Shown in pieces: positions 54,642 to 62,378 of a DNA stretch of 64,000 nt (position 1 is the first letter of the stretch; each line of letters starts with the position of its first letter). The position numbers and the translations under genes are program-made. Below the pieces are notes generated by a model, which did no database searches, was not told the origin of the DNA, and was given only the letters and a program-made list of their open reading frames with translations. Source of the stretch: Tetramitus jugosus (lineage: Eukaryota; Heterolobosea; Eutetramitea; Acrasida; Vahlkampfiidae); NCBI GenBank assembly GCA_937625935.1, contig OW569360.1:248001-312000 (forward strand), read 5' to 3'.

Positions 54642-56108
54642 ATGTCGTCATCAGCCTGCAATCTGATATCAATCGAAACAAGAAGACTACAAAACCTTCA
54701 AACTCACCACTCTCTCATCCAACTCACCAAACAACCACTCTCACAACTGTCTTCCACTAGGGATTTACCCCGACTCTCCAAATGCACATCCATTTATTCG
54801 AATTGTGCGTATCATGTGACAACGACGACAAACATGCCATCGGACCAATCTCAATTTGTTGTCGTTCAACAACAACCATCATTAGCAGAGGAACAACAGA
54901 CATCTACGACACCAATGATTGTAACAACAACAACAACAACACCGACTTCACCTGCGACCACCAGTGCAACATCAACAGTCGGAACAACAATAACAACCAA
55001 TGAAGAAAAAATGTTTCAGCTGATTGAACAATTGTCCGATCACCATGAAAAATCTCAAATGTATTCCAATCGCAAAAACAACCATACCAACAACAACAAC
55101 AATAACAATGACGACGATGATGATGATAGGAATGATAATAAGGATCACGATGAAGACATGGAGCTAAAGAAGAAAAAGAGACAAACGTTTAGAATGGTAT
55201 CAGTGAGTGATTATAGTGCCATGAATCATGCATTGTTGGATGATTTTGGTGGAGAAGAGTCCATGGTGATTCGCATATTGAAATCCATGCAACAGAGCAC
55301 TATCATGCACGTGCTCGTTCTCGTCAAGGCACTCCTTCAAAAACCTCACAAGATTTTGACCAAGGATGTTCAAGGCTCATGGAACATTTCCATTTATTTT
55401 CCGACAATGAACCATTCGATGACATCGAGTGGTAGTAGGAATCTGAGTTTGGAAACGACGGGTCATCCTCAAAAAATTTGTGTGTGTCATCGCAGAAGAG
55501 AACAAGTGTATGAAAAGGTGGTGAACAACAGTGAAGATGGAGATGGTGGACGAAAAACAACGTTTCGTAATCTGTTTCAGTTCGAGTGGCAAATTTGCTT
55601 CTTTTTGGATGAGTGGAGCGATTCGTCGTCTTCTGGTGGTGGTGGTGGTAGTGGTGGCGTGTTTGACGTGTTTGTTCAATTGATGAATACGGATATTGGT
55701 ACGGATGAGACGAGAGATGTTTCTGCGCAGAAACAAGCTGTTCATTCAGTGTTTAGTGAGATTAATGATTTGGAGTATGAGTCAACACTGCAATCATTGA
55801 AAGAAGAGAACAATGGTGAGAATCAAAGTAGCAGTACAGATCAGAACAATGACTGTGAAGGTGGTCATGTAAATAAGCAACAGGTCAAGCAGCCCTTGTT
55901 GGATGAGGAAGCACAGAAAAAGAATCAACAAACACAGCAGCACCAGCACCAGTCGCGGACGCACTTGCATCCACACTTTTCATTAGAGTCAACAAAGAAC
56001 AGGATTTCAAAGTCCATTTCCAAACTATCACTGTTTAGTTGTAGTGAGAAGCTCGATGAGAATGAAGATCAACGACCTCAAAAATCGCCCAAATCGCCCA
56101 GACGATAG
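54642..56108 (+). CDS. Unknown protein with long low-complexity regions
   Basis: Single exon, 488 aa from ATG 54642 (AAAAAATG context); ATG 54834 is a possible later start. I do not recognise a family. The first 190 residues are Thr/Ser/Gln/Asn-rich. A more ordered core spans about 185-345, with AMNHALLDDFGGEESMVIRI, IMHVLVLVKALL, VQGSWNISIYFP, ICVCHRRREQVYEKV and LFQFEWQICFFLDEW, which looks like an alpha helix followed by beta strands. A Gly run (about 330-337) and a disordered charged C-terminus ending KSPKSPRR follow. No signal peptide or membrane span. Confidence 0.7.
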   Translation: MSSSACNLISIETRRLQNLQTHHSLIQLTKQPLSQLSSTRDLPRLSKCTSIYSNCAYHVTTTTNMPSDQSQFVVVQQQPSLAEEQQTSTTPMIVTTTTTTPTSPATTSATSTVGTTITTNEEKMFQLIEQLSDHHEKSQMYSNRKNNHTNNNNNNNDDDDDDRNDNKDHDEDMELKKKKRQTFRMVSVSDYSAMNHALLDDFGGEESMVIRILKSMQQSTIMHVLVLVKALLQKPHKILTKDVQGSWNISIYFPTMNHSMTSSGSRNLSLETTGHPQKICVCHRRREQVYEKVVNNSEDGDGGRKTTFRNLFQFEWQICFFLDEWSDSSSSGGGGGSGGVFDVFVQLMNTDIGTDETRDVSAQKQAVHSVFSEINDLEYESTLQSLKEENNGENQSSSTDQNNDCEGGHVNKQQVKQPLLDEEAQKKNQQTQQHQHQSRTHLHPHFSLESTKNRISKSISKLSLFSCSEKLDENEDQRPQKSPKSPRR

Positions 56109-56162
56109 CCACCGTGCACAACCTTGTATATTTTTTGATGGTGAGCTCACTATCAGTACTTT

Positions 56163-56195
56163 GGAGTATTGTAGCATCAGTACTCCATGCTACAA
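56163..56195. repeat. Interleaved inverted repeats (A-B-A'-B')
   Basis: GGAGTA (56163-56168) and TTGTAGCA (56169-56176) are followed, after TCAG, by their reverse complements TACTCC (56181-56186) and TGCTACAA (56188-56195), all exact. The order allows a pseudoknot or two alternative hairpins. It lies between the stop of the preceding gene and the TATA-like box of the next. Confidence 0.5.
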
Positions 56196-56207
56196 TTGAT
56201 ATTGTAT

Positions 56208-56217
56208 TATATAAAAG
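56208..56217 (+). promoter_or_regulatory. TATA-like box
   Basis: TATATAAAAG, 94 bp before the ATG at 56312 of the F-box/Rab-like gene. It is the clearest TATA-like sequence in a promoter position in this window. Function inferred from sequence and position only. Confidence 0.35.
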
Positions 56218-56311
56218 TTTACTTATAAGTAAGAAAACATTTTGTTATCCGTTGTCAACGTTCTGAAGCCGGTTGGGCATTTCCGCCCAAAAGCAACAAA
56301 AAAAAACAAAG

Positions 56312-57400
56312 ATGTTTCCCAAGTTCTTTCTGGAAGCCCACGAGCACCTCTTCTCTCTGGTAATGGGCATGGGTGCTGGAAAAGAAACCAAAACCCAGAT
56401 GATACTGAGCTGGGATGAACTCTTCCAGGTTCTTCTCTTTCTTCCAGTGTCTGATGTAAGTCGCTTTTCTCGGACCAACTCGACTGCATATACATGTATC
56501 ATATCCAACCAGCACTTGTGGTCAGTGCTGCTCCAGAGAGACTTTGCTCGCCTGATTGAACAATTGAACGGATCTCTGCTGATCGCTGATAGAATCAAGG
56601 ACGAAATGAGGTGGTGTTGTGATGAAATGAAGAAGTACGTGTGCTACTATGAACGATTTTCTCGATTTCCGTTCGATCAAGTCGAAGAGAAGTCCATGTA
56701 CGACGATGTGAACAATTGCACAATCTCGAAGGTTTTCTTTGGTGTGTCATGCAGCCCGCTAAATCGATTGGTGATACATTGCTTGAAAAGTAGAACACTC
56801 GAGATGCCACAGAATGGAAACTACCCTCAGATCGGTATGGATTTCGTCCATGTGTGGATGAAATCGAGACAGCCAAACGTGACCCCTAACTTTACACTCC
56901 AACTTTGGGTGCATAGTGGACAAGAGAAATTTCCAACTATTTCAATGTGCTACTACAGAGGTGCTCAATGCATGGTGATCACGGTAGACACTAAGGATGC
57001 ATGGAATAGTGAAGATTATACCATCGATCATCCTTACAGTGATCGCGGTTCGAATTCTTTGTCGAGAGCTTTGGCAGCACTCAGGGAGGGCCAACAACGT
57101 TTGAATATTGCTCCTCCAAACGCATGTAAAAGTGTGTCGATTGTGAGTGTTGGTGTTTGGTCAGAAGATGCACCAATTTCCAAACAGAGGTTTCTCAACG
57201 ATTGTGCCCAAGTTTTTGATAGTTTGCCTTTGGAATACTTTGAGTTGACCAAAGATAATGCATCAGTCATGTCTGACATTATACTGAAACATTTTTATAC
57301 AATCCATCAACAGGCTGCTCTGGAAGATGCAAAAATGGTTTTCAATGATCAACCCACAGCACAACCAGAAGCTCCAAAATCAGGATGCATCTTGAGTTAA
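56312..57400 (+). CDS. F-box protein fused to a degenerate Rab-like GTPase domain with a CaaX end
   Basis: Single exon, 362 aa from ATG 56312; the frame is open upstream only from a TTG. Residues about 30-80 form an F-box (SWDELFQVLLFLPVSDVSRF, then NQHLWSVLLQRDF). Residues about 140-330 keep a Rab/Ras fold: KVFFGVSCSPLNRLVIHCLK where the P-loop GxxxxGK(S/T) should be, QIGMDF for the switch I TIG-x-DF, LQLWVHSGQEKFPTI for LWDTAGQE, and YYRGAQCMVITVD. The NKxD position reads GVWSED. So the nucleotide-binding residues are gone, while the fold-forming ones remain. The last four residues, CILS, form a CaaX prenylation box. It may be a membrane-tethered SCF adaptor that uses a pseudo-GTPase to select a partner; that is inference. 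Confidence 0.85.
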   Translation: MFPKFFLEAHEHLFSLVMGMGAGKETKTQMILSWDELFQVLLFLPVSDVSRFSRTNSTAYTCIISNQHLWSVLLQRDFARLIEQLNGSLLIADRIKDEMRWCCDEMKKYVCYYERFSRFPFDQVEEKSMYDDVNNCTISKVFFGVSCSPLNRLVIHCLKSRTLEMPQNGNYPQIGMDFVHVWMKSRQPNVTPNFTLQLWVHSGQEKFPTISMCYYRGAQCMVITVDTKDAWNSEDYTIDHPYSDRGSNSLSRALAALREGQQRLNIAPPNACKSVSIVSVGVWSEDAPISKQRFLNDCAQVFDSLPLEYFELTKDNASVMSDIILKHFYTIHQQAALEDAKMVFNDQPTAQPEAPKSGCILS

Positions 57401-57583
57401 ACACAAGCGGACCAACGAGTTGTCAATAAACACGATTCAATTTGGATGATGCTAGCGGTTGTTTCTGCATACAGCGAAGCCTATGTCTGACAAGCGATAG
57501 ATCGACAACGATATGAGTAACTAATTTCCAAGTCGCACACAACACCATCTATTGGATCACCTAGAAGAGTTCTCAAGCGTTAC

Positions 57584-58619
57584 TTAAAATGGATATTTGG
57601 TGTTGGTTACCTCTTCGCTGAGGGTAAACAACTCTGCAGCTACTATTGCATCTCGAGCATGATGAGAAGGGTTCTTTTCCTTGCAGTTGTCAAAGTAGAG
57701 TCCACCCTTTCCGTTCAAATCATCACTGGTTGCAAGGTACACCTGAGTAGCGGCTCCCTGAGCAATGTTCTTGAAAGTCAAGGTCAAAAGAGAGATTGCT
57801 ACTTTTGTTATCCAATCTGTACTGTTCCTGAGAATATCAGTTTTAATATTGCCTGGATGAAGTGAATTCGATGTGATGTTCACTTTAGACTCCCTCAATC
57901 GTCTGTTCAATTCTTTGGTGAACAAAATGTTTGCTACTTTACTTTGACCGTATGCACACCACTTGGAATATGATCGATTCTTGTAGTGCATATCGTCAAA
58001 GTGAATGTGACTCAATCTGTGACCCATAGAGCTAACATTGATCACTCTACCTTCCTTATTGTCCCTCTCTGAAGTAGTTTTCATGATATCCAACAGCTTG
58101 AGAGTCAAAGCAAAATGACCCATATAATTGACTCCCATATGAGTTTCAAATCCATCCTCTGTGTAGGACAGTGAAGGAACCAATTGCCCAGCATTATTGA
58201 TAAGGACGTTCAATTTTGGATAACGCTCGTGATAACGCTTGCAGAAGTCATCGATGGACTTGAGTGATGCCAGATCCAACTTTTCCAGGTAGAGCTGCCC
58301 TCTTGAATTGGGGTGTTGATTCTTGATTCGCCTCTCTGCTTCCTTGAGCTTTTCCATGTTTCTGCTGGCCATTACAACAGTGGCACCGTGATTGAACAGA
58401 GCCCGAGCAGTGTCTTCTCCCTATATTACCCATTCATCATGTCAAGTTGAGAACCAGTTTCGAATGAAACAAAACCAAGAGAAACCAAAACGAACAAACA
58501 AGACATACAATTCCACCAGAGGAACCAGTGACCACAAAGTAGTTTCCCGTAAGATCCTTTCCTTCGAGAACCTGATCTGCAGTTGTTCTTGAGTTAAAAC
58601 GATGAGAATTGATTACCAT
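57584..58619 (-). CDS. Short-chain dehydrogenase/reductase, WWOX/retinol-dehydrogenase-like
   Basis: Two exons, 58619-58509 and 58420-57584, with an 88-nt intron placed inside the glycine motif: VTGSSGGI|GEDTARAL; 315 aa. The N-terminal FNSRTTADQVLEGKDLTG matches the entry to the SDR domain of WWOX and RDH proteins. Then NNAGQL (NNAG motif), INVSSMGHR (catalytic Ser), YGQSKVANILF (YxxxK) and HPGNIKT. No WW domain precedes it. The enzyme should use NADP(H) on a lipid, retinoid- or steroid-like substrate, unknown here. The frame continues to an upstream ATG at 58712 (31 more residues, basic), so the exact start is uncertain. Confidence 0.88.
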
Positions 58620-58824
58620 TGTGCACTCCAACGTCTGACTGTGTTGCTTTCTGGGCTGTACTTTCCTTGCGTGGAAAAATGACAGTTTCTTCCATTTATA
58701 GCATCCAAACAAAAAGATGAGAAAACGTTTAAGGCAATGAGGGCGAAACCTTTGATGTTGAATGGAAGCGAGTGACTATGAAACAAGAATCGTGTAATTA
58801 AGAAAATAGAGTATGATATCTTCT

Positions 58825-59960
58825 TCAATTATCGATCAGCAAATTGGTCATATGATGCATCGCTTTGCTCTCGTCCGTTAATTGGGAAAGACTCTCTCGA
58901 AGCATTAACTTTTGAAAAATGTTAACATCAAATATTAACTTGTTATATGATTATAACAGCTATAACATACCTCTAACTGCTCTTTTCCCTTCTTTCTAAC
59001 GTCGAGTAACTTCGAAGGTTGTTCACTGGTCATCTTTCTTTCTGATTCGATAAGTTGTTTCTGGTACTTTTCAATTTGTTGATTGACTTGGTCAATTCTA
59101 CCTTGACATTCAACAGTGAATTTTACCATATGTTGTCGGTGCTCCTCCCTTTTTTTCCTCCATTCATCCTCTTCTTTCTTCGTCTCTTCGCACAGTAACT
59201 TTGCCTTCTCTTGTTCATCTATGAACAAAGCCTTCTTCTGTTCAACCACTTTCTTGAATTCTTGCAGGGCATTCGATTTCGAAGTATGGTGGTTCCTAGG
59301 AGACACTTGTTCTTTGTCTGGAGTCGATCTAACTGTTTCGTTCTCCGCTTTCTCGGGGGTTATTCTTCCTCTTTCCAAACTGTTCATCAACGATCGATAT
59401 GCATCCTCTGCTTGACTCAATCTTAATATGAGAGAAACATGTTGAGATTCCAGATTCATTCTTTGCTTGTTTCTATCTTTTGTCCCATTCACTACCTCGT
59501 CCCTACTGCTCGAGCTCTCGCGGATACGCCTTTCAACTGCAAATACTTCTTCTTTGATATGATCGATTTCTCTTATCAGATCTCGAAATAATTTGGAATA
59601 TACTGACCTCTCCCCTTCGGAGAGAAACGACGGTAGGGGTGTCTGGAGTCTTTCAAACTCCCTCAACCCTCTCGGTTCATCCTTTAGTCCAAGAATGACC
59701 TCATCATAATCAAATCCTGTAGATTCTTTGATTCTCTGTCGAATTTCTTGGTCCCCAATGTTTAGTTCCTCCGGAAGAATGGAATAGTCGTTGAACACTG
59801 CAGTAGTGCCCAAGGGCGATGGAACAGCTCGATGGAAGTCTTTAAAGTAAGAATCCACTTCATCACTTGGAGCGTTTCGAGATAATCTCCCAGAAGTAAC
59901 TGGAATGGACCGACCGGCCTGCCTGCTCATCAATGAACTAAAATGCGACAAATCGTTCAT
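58825..59960 (-). CDS. Coiled-coil protein of unknown function
   Basis: Two exons, 59960-58971 and 58908-58825, with a 62-nt GTATGT...AAG intron; 357 aa. The first in-frame ATG is 59960 (the frame opens with TTG at 59999). The N-terminal 130 residues are mixed and hold DYSILPEELNIGDQEIRQRI. Two long coiled coils follow, about 140-215 (LFRDLIREIDHIKEEVFAVE) and about 250-345 (EFKKVVEQKKALFIDEQEK, RIDQVNQQIEKYQKQL). The short last exon continues the heptads and ends LLIDN. No family recognised; cytoskeletal, centriolar or flagellar scaffolds often look like this. Confidence 0.78.
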
Positions 59961-60008
59961 TCTGTAAATCTTCAGAAAAAAATGAAACGGTTCGGACAAT
60001 GCAGTTCT

Positions 60009-60019
60009 GGCGCCAAAAA
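60009..60019. promoter_or_regulatory. E2F-like half-site in a divergent promoter
   Basis: GGCGCCAAAAA, read on the minus strand as TTTTTGGCGCC, the same core as the sites at 2943 and 29094 but not a full palindrome. It lies between the coiled-coil gene (start 59960, minus) and the next gene if that begins at 60030. Confidence 0.3.
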
Positions 60020-60029
60020 CAAATCAAAA

Positions 60030-60587
60030 AGCATGCTACTGCGGTGGATCTGGGGATGGCTCTCTGGAAACGACGACAACGAATTGCAAAGTCATGACGC
60101 TGATCAAGACAATCCAGATGACACACGAGTGATTATTGTTCTCAATTCTGATTACGTGAGAACTGTTCAAGGTGTCGATACGTTGGACGAACTCACACAG
60201 CTCACACTAACCCCTGAAGAGCAATCAAGAGAATTGGATGCACAAAACACGAGCACTGCACCTGGCCGAATCGCACTGAGATTAAAGCACTTTCAAGACT
60301 CAAGGGTGTCCATTCTTGGGCATGTCAATCACAACCTGCTAAGCTTTCTGGTCAATGTTCTGCTGTCGCACAAGGTCAAAGGACTGATTATGCTCAAGAA
60401 GACGACTGATGATTTGAGTTTGATTGACCCAGCGAGTTTGGTGATGGAAGATCGAATGCAATTGGCCACAACAAAACAAATACTAAAGGACGAGTATGTG
60501 AAGAGTCAGATTGACCCCGACTCTCAAGAAATATTCGCCTATGAGCCATCTAGAGCAGAAAGGACATTCCTAGAAGAACGTTTCTAG
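60030..60587 (+). CDS. Small acidic protein of unknown function
   Basis: 185 aa from ATG 60030; the frame also has ATGs at 59982 and 59943. The 59943 start would overlap the divergent coiled-coil gene, and 59982 would leave only 21 bp between two start codons, so 60030 is preferred, though 59982 has the better A-rich context. Visible: an N-terminal hydrophobic stretch LLRWIWGWLSG, a strand-like TRVIIVLNSDYVRTV, LKHFQDSRVSILGHVNHNLL, and a hydrophilic C-terminus. It does not resemble a family that I know. Confidence 0.65.
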   Translation, partial: SMLLRWIWGWLSGNDDNELQSHDADQDNPDDTRVIIVLNSDYVRTVQGVDTLDELTQLTLTPEEQSRELDAQNTSTAPGRIALRLKHFQDSRVSILGHVNHNLLSFLVNVLLSHKVKGLIMLKKTTDDLSLIDPASLVMEDRMQLATTKQILKDEYVKSQIDPDSQEIFAYEPSRAERTFLEERF

Positions 60588-60865
60588 AAATTGGGTGGTT
60601 TAAACCTAAAACTTGGGGGATTATGGGAACAAGCGCTCCCGTAAAAATTCTGGCCAATTCAAATTGACTGAATAGACAACCGTTGGACAACAGAACATGA
60701 GACATTCCATTTTAGGACCAGAACTGCATGCGAGAAGCATCGAAAACATGGCACCACCGCCTCACATTTCAACAACACGATAAACCAAAACCCAAACACA
60801 GCGACCCATCTCTCTCTTCACACTCCAACAACAACAACAACATAACATAAACATTAACAATCACA

Positions 60866-62350
60866 ATGCACAAACTATCTTGCAAAGTACAAAACTATGC
60901 ATGGGGTAAAGTTGGTTACAATAGTGTCATTGCCCAACTGCTCTCCCACACATCAGAGAGTCACATTCATGAGAAACACGATGAGACAGAGGATCAAATT
61001 GTTCGAGTAGCCATGTCCAACAACAATGAGAATTGTTGTCCATCATCACAACAACAAGAACAATGCAACAAAATCAACAAAATCAATAATGACAACAACA
61101 TCAACTCCAATCATCACATGGATGACATTAGTCACGTACCATTTGCTGAGCTATGGATGGGCACTCACTCCTGTGGTCCATCAAGCATCGTCATCAACAC
61201 AAACAATCCAATGGCAACAACCACGATAGATGATGCGACATTGATTCACAACAATAACAACAATCATTCATCATCGTCGCATACCTCATCATCATCATCA
61301 TCATCATCAGATGTCAGACTGATGCCACTCAAGGACTACATTGGACATGATCTACCATTCCTATTCAAGATTCTATCAGTGAATCAAGCACTGTCTATTC
61401 AAGCTCATCCAAACAACACTTTAGCAAAGCAGTTGCATCGTGATCATCCTCATCATTACAGAGATGGGAATCATAAACCGGAGCTTTGTTGTGCGTTGAC
61501 ACCGTTTGAGGCCATGTGTGCCTTTAGACCGTTGCATGAGACTGTAAATTTTGTAAAATGTGTGCCGGAATTTAGGAATTTGTTCCCGAGTCAGTTGTTG
61601 AGAGAAGCAGAGGATGATGAGAGCAGCTACAGGTGCTTGTCAAAGGACAAGAAGAAGGAAAAATTGAAAGCTCTATTTAGTGCTTACATTTGTGCTGACG
61701 AATCATTGGTGAGGGAACAGTTGCAAACACTCGTCAAGAGACTGACCAATCAATCGGAGAAAAGAAGCCCCGAGGAAGAACTCTTGTTGCGATTGAACAG
61801 AGATTATCCTGGTGACATTGGATGCTTTGCGGTGTATTTTTTGAACGTTTTGACACTACAGCCAGGTGAAGCACTGTTTTTGGCGCCAAATGAGCCACAC
61901 AGTTATTTGTATGGTGAATGTGTGGAAGTGATGGCGTGCTCTGACAATGTTGTGCGTGCTGGTTTGACACCAAAGTTTCGCGATGTTTCGACACTGGTCG
62001 ACATGTTGACATACAATGATGACTCACTCGAGAGCTACATGACCTATAATCTAGGACGGAAAATCAATGAGGCGACATCGCTTTACAAACCACCAGTACC
62101 AGAATTTCAGCTCTTCCGAATTCAACTGAAATCGAATAGCACAGAGTTTGTGGCCGAAACAGCCAGTATTCTCATTCTGATCGAAGGATCGGTTTCAATT
62201 GACATTGAGCTCAACCAGACTTCCTCTTCGCTGACCTTAATGCGAGGCGACATTTATCTGATTGAAGCCAATGCAAAATTGTCCATTTCTTCTGCCCAGC
62301 ACGCTCACTTGTTCATTGCATCAAGCAATCCAAATTACGATCAAAACTAA
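60866..62350 (+). CDS. MPI: Mannose-6-phosphate isomerase (type I)
   Basis: Single exon, 494 aa. It starts KLSCKVQNYAWGKVGYNSVI, the family's N-terminal hallmark. Zinc ligands are visible in SIQAHPNN (Gln and His, about 176-180), HKPELCCAL (Glu, about 206) and NEPHSYLYG (His, about 347), and the catalytic-site arginine in NVVRAGLTPKF. The cupin C-terminal part follows. It converts fructose-6-phosphate and mannose-6-phosphate, feeding GDP-mannose and glycosylation. An insert of about 100 residues rich in Asn, His and Ser (about 45-150) splits the N-terminal region, with the ordered segment FAELWMGTHSCGPSS in its middle, explaining the longer than usual length. Confidence 0.95.
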   Translation: MHKLSCKVQNYAWGKVGYNSVIAQLLSHTSESHIHEKHDETEDQIVRVAMSNNNENCCPSSQQQEQCNKINKINNDNNINSNHHMDDISHVPFAELWMGTHSCGPSSIVINTNNPMATTTIDDATLIHNNNNNHSSSSHTSSSSSSSSDVRLMPLKDYIGHDLPFLFKILSVNQALSIQAHPNNTLAKQLHRDHPHHYRDGNHKPELCCALTPFEAMCAFRPLHETVNFVKCVPEFRNLFPSQLLREAEDDESSYRCLSKDKKKEKLKALFSAYICADESLVREQLQTLVKRLTNQSEKRSPEEELLLRLNRDYPGDIGCFAVYFLNVLTLQPGEALFLAPNEPHSYLYGECVEVMACSDNVVRAGLTPKFRDVSTLVDMLTYNDDSLESYMTYNLGRKINEATSLYKPPVPEFQLFRIQLKSNSTEFVAETASILILIEGSVSIDIELNQTSSSLTLMRGDIYLIEANAKLSISSAQHAHLFIASSNPNYDQN

Positions 62351-62378
62351 AAAATTAAACAAATATTTGTGTTGTGTA

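Noticed and set aside
54374-54661. Minus-strand 95-codon frame with a hydrophobic run
   Set aside because: It overlaps the start of the plus-strand gene at 54642 and the Leu run comes from the antisense of AAC repeats. A different minus-strand frame in the same place looks more protein-like.
61881-61892. TTTGGCGCCAAA copy inside MPI
   Set aside because: It lies within conserved codons before NEPHSYLYG, so it is explained by protein coding and not counted as a promoter site.
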